Source: Gemmatimonadota bacterium (GTDB taxonomy: Bacteria; JAAXHH01). From it: DNA of 43,387 nucleotides. Position 1 is the stretch's first letter, and every line of letters starts with the position of its first letter. The DNA is taken from assembly GCA_009837395.1 (NCBI GenBank), contig VXTP01000016.1, positions 52,932 to 96,318 on the forward strand, read 5' to 3'. This document shows positions 35,731 through 42,892 of the stretch, in pieces. The notes below the pieces were generated by a model that had not been told where the DNA came from, searched no databases, and worked only from the letters and a program-made list of their open reading frames with translations. The translations under genes and the position numbers were made by a program.

Positions 35731-36027
35731 TCAGGCCGGTGGAGCCCGGGTGTCGTGTCCGCGGGTCGCCGCATCCAGGGGATGTACCTGGGCGTACGCG
35801 CCGGATATGCGGTATATCGGCACATCGGGGAAGTTGTGCACGCCCAGGCGATCGATGGAATCGAGGATCGGCAGTCCGTGGACATGGCAGGCAACACAGG
35901 TACCGCTTACGCATTCGTCATCGTGGTCGTGATCATGGGGCGTCGCCGAGAGCACGAAGAGAGCGACGGCGAAAACCGCGGCCCAACGCTGTAGCGTCAA
36001 CCAGTCTGGTCGCATGTCGGCGAACAT
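35731..36027 (-). CDS. Small exported His/Cys-rich protein, putative metal binding
   Basis: 98 residues from ATG 36027 (AAGGG 6 nt upstream); ATG 36015 is an alternative start. A hydrophobic segment (RWAAVFAVALFVLSATP) acts as a signal peptide or anchor. Directly after it come an acidic His cluster (HDHDHDDE), a CVSGTCVACHVHG motif, and a hydrophilic tail. The His/Asp/Cys grouping suggests metal binding in the periplasm. It is not a family I can name. It precedes the ABC exporter and MerC-like genes on the same strand (180-bp gap to the ATPase start), so a shared metal-related role is likely but inferred. Confidence 0.65.
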   Translation of the reverse strand: MFADMRPDWLTLQRWAAVFAVALFVLSATPHDHDHDDECVSGTCVACHVHGLPILDSIDRLGVHNFPDVPIYRISGAYAQVHPLDAATRGHDTRAPPA

Positions 36028-36051
36028 AGTATGCCCTTGAAGTCCTGTCAA
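36023..36051 (-). promoter_or_regulatory. Promoter overlapping the start of the His/Cys-rich protein gene
   Basis: Perfect TTGACA (36046-36051), 17-bp spacer, TATGTT (36023-36028, four of six to -10). The -10 box includes the ATG at 36025-36027; predicted transcription start falls at about 36016, beside the second ATG (36013-36015). Confidence 0.5.
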
Positions 36052-36087
36052 GCGCCTTCAACACTTCATCGATTCCAATATACCAGG

Positions 36088-36093
36088 ATTATA
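36088..36093 (-). promoter_or_regulatory. Isolated TATAAT upstream of the His/Cys-rich protein gene
   Basis: A perfect TATAAT on the minus strand about 60 bp upstream of the ATG, but without a matching -35 at 16-18 bp. A weaker alternative to the promoter at 36023-36051. Confidence 0.25.
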
Positions 36094-36136
36094 GGTATTT
36101 ACATGAAACCACGCCCATCTCTTGAATCTAATTGCG

Positions 36137-37216
36137 TTACGCGCCGGCGGCTGCACAGAGTCCCGCCAGGATTCGGAACGGTCTCATCGCTTCGATGTCG
36201 TCGAGACTACGCGGATGGAACACCCCTTGCCGGTTCATGCCGTCCACGTCTCCTTCGAACACATCGGTCCCCCACAGTATACGAACGTCTTTCCCTCTCG
36301 GACCCCAGACGGCTGGATCGGTAGGTCCGAACATCGCGATGACCGGTGTGCCTGCGGCCGCGGCCAGGTGGGTCATGCCCGAATCGTTGCCGATCATCGC
36401 CCGGCACCGGGCATACAGGGCGGCCACTTCCACGAGGGACCGGCCCTCAAAAACCAGGACATCGCGGGTTTCGATCAAGGGTAGCAGGCGGCGACGGACC
36501 AGGTCGTCCGCCGGGCCGAAGGTGATCATCGGCCTGAAGCCCGATTCGGCCAACTGGTCGATCAGTGCCCCGTAGTTTTCCGCCGGCCAGCATTTCTCCA
36601 CGCCACCGCTGCCGGGATGGATGGCGACCAGCCTTTGCTCGTTTTCCAATCTCCGCAAGTCGTCCGGGGCAGCGCCCACTGGAACGTCCACCCGGGGCGG
36701 ATCGACTGAAGCGTCGTTTCCGAGGGGCTTCAGCGCATCCATCAGCACACGGGTCATGTGGATTCTTCGACCGTCGGGAGGCCGGGACCGTCCTGTGAGC
36801 ACCGGGCCGGACGCAAACCATCGGAGGTTCTCCGCGAACACGCCGTCGGGATCGGGCAGAAAGGAGAGTATCAAGTCGTAGGATCGCAGGCGCCGATTCA
36901 AATGGTTGGGCAGCCCCCGCGGCACGGAACCGTCGGGCAGCTTCCGCGGCACGGAGCCCGGGAGTGCGCCGCCCGGTGTGCCTGGTCCGCCCGGTGTGCC
37001 CGGTCCGCCCGGCACGAACAGGGGGGTGAATTTCCGGTCGTCCACCGATAGCACATCGTCCACGTACCCGCAGTGCTTCAACAGCGAAAGCCGGACCGGA
37101 TCGCCCATCATGTCGATGGAAAGGCCGCTATAGCGCTTTTTCAACGCGGAGAGCACGGGGAGCGTAAGGATCAGGTCCCCGACCGCGCCCGATCGGATGA
37201 CCAGAACGCGCTTCAT
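36137..37216 (-). CDS. Glycosyltransferase family 9 (heptosyltransferase-like)
   Basis: 359 residues with GT-B fold features: MKRVLVIRSGAVGDLILTLPVLSALKKRY at the N-terminus (GAVGD loop typical of ADP-heptose:LPS heptosyltransferases), AIHPGSGGVEKCWPAENYGAL (about 200-220), and GNDSGMTHLAAAAGTPVIAMFGPTDP (about 280-306). Likely adds a sugar in LPS core or another envelope glycan at the inner membrane. An insert at about 69-105 consists of GGPGTP repeats and SVPRKLPDG/SVPRGLPNH units, absent from usual family members. ATG 37216 overlaps the stop of the upstream ornithine cyclodeaminase-like gene by 4 nt, so they are co-translated. Confidence 0.87.
   Translation of the reverse strand: MKRVLVIRSGAVGDLILTLPVLSALKKRYSGLSIDMMGDPVRLSLLKHCGYVDDVLSVDDRKFTPLFVPGGPGTPGGPGTPGGALPGSVPRKLPDGSVPRGLPNHLNRRLRSYDLILSFLPDPDGVFAENLRWFASGPVLTGRSRPPDGRRIHMTRVLMDALKPLGNDASVDPPRVDVPVGAAPDDLRRLENEQRLVAIHPGSGGVEKCWPAENYGALIDQLAESGFRPMITFGPADDLVRRRLLPLIETRDVLVFEGRSLVEVAALYARCRAMIGNDSGMTHLAAAAGTPVIAMFGPTDPAVWGPRGKDVRILWGTDVFEGDVDGMNRQGVFHPRSLDDIEAMRPFRILAGLCAAAGA
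36911..37010. repeat. Two kinds of in-frame tandem repeats in the GT9 gene
   Basis: A 27-bp unit is repeated at 36911-36937 and 36938-36964 (each holding CCGCGGCACGGA). An 18-bp unit GGTGTGCCTGGTCCGCCC occurs at 36975-36992, and as GGTGTGCCCGGTCCGCCC at 36993-37010. Together they encode the Gly/Pro-rich insert of the glycosyltransferase. Confidence 0.85.
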
Positions 37217-38199
37217 GCTTCCAGGTCGAAGGTGGCTCCGACCCCCGATTCCACCGCCCGTTCATAGGCCAGCCGCGCGGTGACCGCGTCTTCCATGGCG
37301 TAACCCACGGATTTGAACACGGTGATCTCCCCGTCGCTTGTCCTTCCTTCCTTCCTGCCGGTCACCAGTTCGGTCAGTTCGGCGCGGATGTGGTCCCTTG
37401 AGATGTCGCCTGCCCGCAGGGGAACGATGATGTCGCCCGCTTCCTCGAAAGCGCCTTCGTACGTATCGACGAAAACACGGGCCCGTTGGATCAACCCGGT
37501 GTCCAGTTCCTGCGAGTCCGCGGTGAAGACGCCCACGGCGTTCACGTGACTGCCGGGACGAACCAGGCCGCCGTCGAAGAGGGGCGACTTGCTGGACGTA
37601 CAGACCGCCAGCACGTCCGCTTCGGCCGCGCATTCGGCGGCGTCATGCGCCACGCTGCAGGAGATCCCCCGGGATGCAAGGTCATCTGCGAGTGCGTGTC
37701 CCCGCTCGGGCGTCCGGTTGTACAGGACGATCCGTTCGATGGGGCGGACCGCCGTGATCGCGTCCACGTGGAACCGGCCCTGGACGCCCGTCCCGATGAT
37801 GCCCAGAATCCTGGCGTCCTTGCGCGCCAGGTACTTCGTGGCCACCGCGGATGCCGCCGCCGTGCGTATGCCGGTGAGGAAAGTGGCGTCCATCAGGGCG
37901 ATGAGCCGCCCGGTCTCCGCGTCGCACAGCACGTAGAATCCCGTGATCATCGGAAGGCCCCTGGCCGGATTGTCGTGGAAGGCGGAGACGACCTTGGCGC
38001 CCAGCGTATGCGATCCGGCGAGGTAGGCCGGCATGAAGAGCGCGACGGAGGGCCGGTCCGCTACGTGGACGGGCAGGCGGACGGGAACGTCGTCTTTCTC
38101 GCCGGCGGACCGAAACCCCTCTTCCACGGCTTCGATTACATCCGCCATGGTGAGGACGGAAGCCATATCCGATCTCGACAGTAGACGTACCTGGCTCAC
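37213..38199 (-). CDS. Ornithine cyclodeaminase / mu-crystallin family protein
   Basis: 328 residues from GTG 38199, with TAGGAGT 7 nt upstream. NAD(P)-binding fold of the OCD/mu-crystallin family: LGAKVVSAF (substrate Lys about 69), LMDATFLTGIRTAAASAVATKYLAR, Rossmann GIIGTGVQGRFHVDA (about 133-147), and a second half with NAVGVFTADSQELD and DTYEG. Members include ornithine cyclodeaminase, alanine dehydrogenase and ketimine reductases; specificity cannot be read. It shares an ATGA overlap with the glycosyltransferase downstream, an unusual partner. Confidence 0.88.
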   Translation of the reverse strand: MSQVRLLSRSDMASVLTMADVIEAVEEGFRSAGEKDDVPVRLPVHVADRPSVALFMPAYLAGSHTLGAKVVSAFHDNPARGLPMITGFYVLCDAETGRLIALMDATFLTGIRTAAASAVATKYLARKDARILGIIGTGVQGRFHVDAITAVRPIERIVLYNRTPERGHALADDLASRGISCSVAHDAAECAAEADVLAVCTSSKSPLFDGGLVRPGSHVNAVGVFTADSQELDTGLIQRARVFVDTYEGAFEEAGDIIVPLRAGDISRDHIRAELTELVTGRKEGRTSDGEITVFKSVGYAMEDAVTARLAYERAVESGVGATFDLEA

Positions 38200-38428
38200 G
38201 CAAGACTCCTATCAGAAGACGGTATCCTGGGGTGTCGATCGACCGAGAAACTGATTGCCCGGACGGGCAGCACGGATTAGATTGTATAATCGTCCTTGAA
38301 GCTGCAATCAATGACAATCTGATCGAATCTGTGGAGTCATGGCTCGCCGCCGAACGCCTCGATCCGGGTCGCCGGGAGCCCAACGCAACCGTCCGGGCCT
38401 GCGCGCCGGACACGCACCAGGAGCAGGT
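38200..38428. other. Divergent spacer upstream of the basic peptide and glnA
   Basis: 229 bp without a convincing gene. It contains an inverted repeat TGCCC-GGAC-GGGCA (38256-38269) and a perfect TATAAT (38285-38290, plus strand). A frame from 38339 runs into the basic peptide, but its first 30 codons lack protein-like features. Confidence 0.5.
38285..38290 (+). promoter_or_regulatory. TATAAT box, possible promoter of the basic peptide-glnA unit
   Basis: Perfect -10 hexamer about 140 bp before the basic peptide ATG and 280 bp before glnA. No good -35 exists at 16-18 bp (TTGCCC is 24 bp away). The inverted repeat at 38256-38269 would overlap the -35 zone and could be an operator. Confidence 0.35.
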
Positions 38429-38539
38429 ATGCGCGAACGCCAGAAGGAACTCCGGAGACAGCGGTTTCGCAAGGAACAAAGGCGGAAGGCCGCGATCCGC
38501 GACATGAAGAGAAAGCGCAAGGTAAAGCCGTCCAAGTAG
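38429..38539 (+). CDS. 36-residue Arg/Lys-rich peptide
   Basis: ATG 38429 is preceded by AGGAGCAGGT, a good ribosome binding site. The peptide (MRERQKELRRQRFRKEQRRK followed by a similar basic tail ending KPSK) has about half basic residues, no hydrophobic segment and strong helical charge patterning. It resembles very small nucleic-acid or ribosome-associated basic proteins of high-GC bacteria. A longer frame from 38339 (66 residues) is possible but its N-terminal half is Pro/Gly-rich. 28 nt separate it from glnA, suggesting cotranscription. Confidence 0.5.
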   Translation: MRERQKELRRQRFRKEQRRKAAIRDMKRKRKVKPSK

Positions 38540-38567
38540 CCATGGTGGAACCCCCTGCAGGTAAGGC

Positions 38568-39917
38568 ATGAACGACACATCGGATGCGGCGAAGGATTAC
38601 GTCCTCCACACGGCCCAGGAACACAACGTCAAGATCATCCAGTTGTGGTTCACGGACATTCTGGGTTTTCTGAAGAGTTTTTCCATCACCGTGGAGGAAC
38701 TGGAAGACGCCCTGGAGGACGGCGAAGTCTTCGACGGCTCGTCCATCGAGGGATTCATCCGGCACAGCGAGGAAGACATGATCGCCATGCCGGATCCCAG
38801 CACGTTCCAGGTCCTGCCGTGGCGCCCTGACGCCCGGAAGAGCGCCGTGGGCAGCATGTTCTGCGATATCCTCGAACCCGACGGCGCCAGGCCCTACGAG
38901 GGCGACCCCCGACAGATCCTGAGACGGAGCCTCCATCGCGCGGCCGAGCACGGGTTCACCTTCTATGTCCAGCCGGAACTGGAATACTACTACCTGAAGT
39001 CCAGCGAAGGTCCGCCCCAGCCCCTCGACCAGGGCGGCTACTTCGACCTCACGCCCCTGGACTGGGCGACGGACCTGCGGCGCGACACCGTGATGGCCCT
39101 CGAAGAAATCGGTATCGGCGTCGAGTTCAGCCACCACGAGGGCGGTCCCAGCCAGAGCGAGATCTCCCTGCGGTATACCGACGCCATGACCATGGCGGAC
39201 TATACGATGGCCTACCGCCTCGTCGTGAAGGAAGTGGCCCTCCGGCACAACGTGTACGCCACCTTCATGCCCAAGCCCCACGCCGGCCACAACGGAAGCG
39301 GGATGCACATACACCTTTCGCTTTTCCGCGGCGACGAAAACGCCTTCTTCGACGAAGGCATGGATTACCACCTGTCGGATACGGGCCGGTCCTTCGTCGC
39401 CGGGCTGATGCGCCACGCTCCCGAGACCATGCTGGTCACGAACCAGTGGGTAAACTCGTACAAGCGATTGATCGCCGGCTACGAGGCGCCGCTCTTTGTT
39501 TCGTGGGCGTTGCACAACCGGGCGGACATGATCCGGCTGCCCACCTACAACCCCTCGAAACACGAAGCCATGCGCGTGGAGTACCGCGCCCCCGATCCAT
39601 CCTGCAACCCCTACCTGGCCTTTGCCGTCATCCTCTCCGCCGGCCTGGCGGGCATTGAGAACGGGTACGAACTCGGCCCACCGGCGGAGGTCGACCTGTC
39701 CAGCATGTCCCAGGAGGAACGCCGGAAACTGGGCATACAGTCCCTGCCCAAAGACCTGAACGAGGCGATCAAACTGGCGGAAGGAAGCGAGCTGCTGGTG
39801 AATTGTCTCGGCAAAGAGGTCTTCGACAAGCTGATTGAGAACAAGCAGGAAGAGTGGGAACGCTACCGGTCCCAGGTCACCGACTACGAACTGAAAACCT
39901 ACATGTCTCTGCTGTAG
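38568..39917 (+). CDS. glnA: Glutamine synthetase type I (GSI-alpha-like)
   Basis: ATP-dependent assimilation of ammonium into glutamine; cytosolic dodecamer. 449 residues, shorter than the GSI-beta enzymes (about 470). Motifs: FDGSSIEGFIRHSEEDM (Arg65 of the Gln-feedback loop), FYVQPELEYYY, FMPKPHAGHNGSGMHIHLSL (ATP/metal), NSYKRLIAGYEAP, and EYRAPDPSCNPYLAFA. At the adenylylation loop the usual N-x-Y is replaced (PAEVDLSSMSQEER), so GlnE-type adenylylation is not expected. The start has AAGG close upstream (GGTAAGGCATG). Convergent with the ACT-domain gene. Confidence 0.95.
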   Translation: MNDTSDAAKDYVLHTAQEHNVKIIQLWFTDILGFLKSFSITVEELEDALEDGEVFDGSSIEGFIRHSEEDMIAMPDPSTFQVLPWRPDARKSAVGSMFCDILEPDGARPYEGDPRQILRRSLHRAAEHGFTFYVQPELEYYYLKSSEGPPQPLDQGGYFDLTPLDWATDLRRDTVMALEEIGIGVEFSHHEGGPSQSEISLRYTDAMTMADYTMAYRLVVKEVALRHNVYATFMPKPHAGHNGSGMHIHLSLFRGDENAFFDEGMDYHLSDTGRSFVAGLMRHAPETMLVTNQWVNSYKRLIAGYEAPLFVSWALHNRADMIRLPTYNPSKHEAMRVEYRAPDPSCNPYLAFAVILSAGLAGIENGYELGPPAEVDLSSMSQEERRKLGIQSLPKDLNEAIKLAEGSELLVNCLGKEVFDKLIENKQEEWERYRSQVTDYELKTYMSLL

Positions 39918-39937
39918 GCTTTAGTTAGTTCCTTCAT

Positions 39938-40342
39938 TCAGGTCCCGCCCCCACCTACGCGTTCCGCTTCGAGTATCCGACGGGCGGCATCCGGATCATC
40001 CGCGACCAGCGCCACCAGGCTACGCTCACCGGCCCGTTCGACGATCCGAAGGCTGCGGATGCCGATCCTGGCGTCCGCCAGGCGCCTTGCGACCTCCGCC
40101 AGCGCCCCGGGCCGGTTTTCCAGGTCGAGCACAAGGGCGTCCTCGGTAACCGCGCGGTACCCCGCGTCCCTCAGTATCCTGAGCGCGGCGTCATAGCGGT
40201 CCACGCGCAATACGATGATGCCGCTCTCCCCTACCACGCGGGCCTCTATGAATTCGATGTTGATCCGGGCACGGGCAAGCGATTCGGAGACGGCCGCCAG
40301 GGTGCCGGGAGGTTCCTTTACCGGGATGATGATTTCATTCAT
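39938..40342 (-). CDS. Tandem ACT-domain protein
   Basis: 134 residues made of two ACT modules: EIIIPVKEPPGTLAAVSESLARARINIEF (about 3-65) and ALVLDLENRPGALAEVARRLADARIGIRSL (about 69-126). Each has the Gly-x-Leu at the strand-helix junction where amino acids bind. No catalytic domain. The ATG overlaps the histidine decarboxylase stop by 4 nt (ATGA), so it is translationally coupled. Similar small double-ACT proteins accompany amino-acid metabolic genes. It may sense histidine or another amino acid and modulate the decarboxylase; this is inference. Confidence 0.85.
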   Translation of the reverse strand: MNEIIIPVKEPPGTLAAVSESLARARINIEFIEARVVGESGIIVLRVDRYDAALRILRDAGYRAVTEDALVLDLENRPGALAEVARRLADARIGIRSLRIVERAGERSLVALVADDPDAARRILEAERVGGGGT

Positions 40343-41505
40343 GCCGTTTTCTCGGTTTCTCGCTGCATATCGTCGATGAATTCCTCAAGCGTATCCCAGG
40401 AAACGCCGGGCAAGGCAATGAGGTGCGCTATGTCGCCGGAACCGGCAAGCACCCATTTGTCCATTATGGCCTTCGGCGGCCGGGGAAAGACGACCGTGAC
40501 CGAGTATGGATTACGCCAGGCCTTCACGCCGACCTCGTTCAGCGCCTTCTCCGCATAGGCCGCTTTTTGCAGGGACTCGCCGACCAGCTCCCGAAACCCT
40601 TCGTCGCCGTGCAAACGCAGGGCATACCAGAGCATCAGGGGTGTAATCGCGTTTCTGGATCCGCTTATGGTGGTATCGAGCGCGCCCACGTATTCGACCG
40701 AACGGGAAATACGTTCCATGTGGGTCTTCCGTACCATGGCCACGCCGCACGGCAGGGGAGATCCGATCATCTTGTGCCCCGAAATGGAAATGCTGTCGGC
40801 GCCGTCACCGAAGTGCCAGGGCGGCGGGTCGTCCACGAAGGGCAGGATCATACCTGAAAAGGCCGCGTCGACATGGATGTACGCGTTCGGCGTGCACTGT
40901 CTTTCGAGGACCTCCCGAATGCGGTCCAGGCGGTCGATGGCGCCGGTCATCGTCGTTCCGGCATTGGCGAACACGATGGGCGGCACGTCGCGGTGAATCC
41001 GGATGCTCTCCTCCAGGTCCCGGTAGTCCATTTCACCGGTAGGGCTGCTTCGTATCATAATATTGCGCGTATGTTGCAGCCTTAGTATCTTGCTGACGCT
41101 GTAATGGGTATCCTCGGAGAAATAGACGATGCCGTCCGGATAGATTTCCCGGGCGAGATAGAGGCCGTACATGTTCCCTTCCGTCCCGCCGTTGGTAACG
41201 TAACCCCAGCAATCTTCAATACCGATCCCCGTCAGGCGGGCAAAGGTCATGATCACCTCGCGTTCGAACTCGTGGGTGTTCATGCGGAAGTTGCTGCCCG
41301 AGAATGGATCGCCCAGGTTGTTGACGGCAAACTCCATGAAACGGTAGAGCGGGGCGAAATCGAACCGGCTATTGCATGGATATCCGATGGATATCTTTCG
41401 CTGGGCAGTCAGTCGCTCGTAGAGCGCATCCAACCGCGCCGCGCTTTGCTCGTCGAGCACGGCCGGATCGACAACCGGGTCAGGGAATGCGGGTTTCGTG
41501 GTCAT
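40339..41505 (-). CDS. hdc: Histidine decarboxylase (PLP-dependent)
   Basis: Group II pyridoxal-phosphate decarboxylase, 388 residues from ATG 41505 (the frame opens with a TTG six codons earlier). It follows the Gram-negative histidine decarboxylase pattern (378 residues in Morganella) closely: ISIGYPCNSRFDF, CWGYVTNGGTEGNMYGLYLAREIYPDG, FSEDTHYSVSKI (His134, cofactor stacking), IHVDAAFSGMILPFVDD (Asp213), SISGHKMIGSPLPCG (Lys245, Schiff base), ISGSRNAITPLMLWYAL, and SGDIAHLIALPGV. Product would be histamine plus CO2; serine or other amino acids cannot be wholly excluded since plant serine decarboxylases are related. About 20 extra N-terminal residues. Its start region overlaps the divergent acyltransferase-like gene. 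Confidence 0.9.
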   Translation of the reverse strand: MTTKPAFPDPVVDPAVLDEQSAARLDALYERLTAQRKISIGYPCNSRFDFAPLYRFMEFAVNNLGDPFSGSNFRMNTHEFEREVIMTFARLTGIGIEDCWGYVTNGGTEGNMYGLYLAREIYPDGIVYFSEDTHYSVSKILRLQHTRNIMIRSSPTGEMDYRDLEESIRIHRDVPPIVFANAGTTMTGAIDRLDRIREVLERQCTPNAYIHVDAAFSGMILPFVDDPPPWHFGDGADSISISGHKMIGSPLPCGVAMVRKTHMERISRSVEYVGALDTTISGSRNAITPLMLWYALRLHGDEGFRELVGESLQKAAYAEKALNEVGVKAWRNPYSVTVVFPRPPKAIMDKWVLAGSGDIAHLIALPGVSWDTLEEFIDDMQRETEKTA

Positions 41506-42892
41506 AACGAGTAATTTACACAAAAACAGATCAGGGAGTCAGGAAATCTCGAATAACCGAACGGTACAAGATGCGGGGAAGGCCGGAACTCCGCTGATCA
41601 CAGACGCCAACCGCATGGCGGCCATCGACTGGATGCGCGGCCTCGTCATGGTCCTGATGGCCATCGACCACGCCAGCCTGGCGTACAACGGCGGCCGGCT
41701 AGGTGACGATTCGTGGTATGCGCATGAGCCGGGGTCCGCACTCCCCGCCGCCCAGTTCTTTACGCGCTGGATCACCCACCTGTGCGCGCCGACCTTCGTC
41801 TTCCTGGCCGGGACCGCGCTGGCGCTGAGTTTCGAGCGGCGCCGGCTCGCCGGGGCCCGCGACCGCGACCTGGACCGGCACCTGTTCAAGCGGGCGCTCG
41901 TCATCCTCGCCTTCGAACTGCTGTGGTGGTCTCCATTCAGTCTCCAGGTCCTGTTCGCCATCGCCATGGGCCTGATCTGCATGATCCCCCTGCGACGCCT
42001 GTCCACCCGCACGTTGCTGATCGCCGCGCTTTCGATCCTGTTCCTGTACGAAGCCGTGTTCTGGGGCATCATGCACCTGGGCGGTATTACGGCCGACATG
42101 ATTCGCGAGGTGACGAACATGCCGGTTCCGGGCGGGGAATTTGATCAGGAAGCGATGAGCGAGGCGGCCGCCCAGGTCCGCAGTCTGGGCTGGATGAGTG
42201 TTTTCAACCCGTTTTTTCATCCGGGGTTGCTCGTCAAGATCGGCCCCATACCCCTGTGGGTGCAGTATCCCTTCGTGCCCTGGCTGGGGATGATGATCCT
42301 GGGCTGGCTGCTGGGACGTTACCTGGTGCAGCAAACGGTCGTCCCAACGCCGTCGCCCGACGTTGCAAGCGGGTCGACCATCGAAGCGCCCGCGGGAATA
42401 GCTGCCGGGGCGCCACGGTCCTCGATGTCGGTCGAGCGCCTGCTGGTCATTTCTGGACTTCTTGCACTGGGCCTTTTTGTGCTGTTCCGCGCCTGGAACG
42501 GATACGGCAACATGCTGCTCTTGCGCGAGGACTTCTCCCTGGTGCAGTGGCTTTATGTCAACAAATACCCGCCAAGCCTGACCTTCGCACTGCTGGAGCT
42601 CGGTTTGATGGCCCTGATCCTCTCCGGGTTCTTCTGGTACCAGCGCAATCTTAAAGGTCCGATCTGTAACTGGAATCCCCTGCTGGTGTTCGGCCAGACC
42701 GCCTTCTTCTTCTACCTGATTCACATGCACATCCTGATCTTCAGCGGGTTGGCCCTGGGCATGTTCATGCAGCAAGGACTGGGCGCCGCCTACCTGGCCG
42801 CCCTGGGGGTGCTGATCCTGCTCTATCCGGTGTGCCTGTGGTTCCGCCGGTTCAAAGCCCGCCGCCCCAAAGGCTGGGTGAGGTATATCTAG
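41498..42892 (+). CDS. Multi-spanning acyltransferase-like protein (DUF1624/HGSNAT-like)
   Basis: 464 residues from GTG 41498; ATG 41615 (residue 40) is an alternative, but the conserved opening NRMAAIDWMRGLVMVLMAIDHASL begins two residues before that ATG, favouring the upstream start. Ten or so TM helices follow: about 95-112, 130-150, 160-185, 230-250, 265-285, 320-340, 365-390, 400-420 and 430-450. The early R-G-L...DH segment is the signature of the DUF1624/heparan-alpha-glucosaminide N-acetyltransferase-like group, which passes acetyl groups across a membrane. The large loop at about 292-318 is Pro/Ser/Ala-rich. Overlaps the start of hdc by 8 nt on the other strand. Role unknown. Confidence 0.8.
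   Translation: MVITSNLHKNRSGSQEISNNRTVQDAGKAGTPLITDANRMAAIDWMRGLVMVLMAIDHASLAYNGGRLGDDSWYAHEPGSALPAAQFFTRWITHLCAPTFVFLAGTALALSFERRRLAGARDRDLDRHLFKRALVILAFELLWWSPFSLQVLFAIAMGLICMIPLRRLSTRTLLIAALSILFLYEAVFWGIMHLGGITADMIREVTNMPVPGGEFDQEAMSEAAAQVRSLGWMSVFNPFFHPGLLVKIGPIPLWVQYPFVPWLGMMILGWLLGRYLVQQTVVPTPSPDVASGSTIEAPAGIAAGAPRSSMSVERLLVISGLLALGLFVLFRAWNGYGNMLLLREDFSLVQWLYVNKYPPSLTFALLELGLMALILSGFFWYQRNLKGPICNWNPLLVFGQTAFFFYLIHMHILIFSGLALGMFMQQGLGAAYLAALGVLILLYPVCLWFRRFKARRPKGWVRYI

Noticed and set aside
35649-36029. 126-codon plus-strand frame opposite the His/Cys-rich protein
   Set aside because: Arg-rich reverse frame with no start signal; the minus-strand gene has a signal peptide, metal-binding motif and promoter.
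38256-38269. Inverted repeat as a rho-independent terminator
   Set aside because: Five-bp stem with no following T tract on either strand, and it lies between divergent genes, so an operator is more likely.
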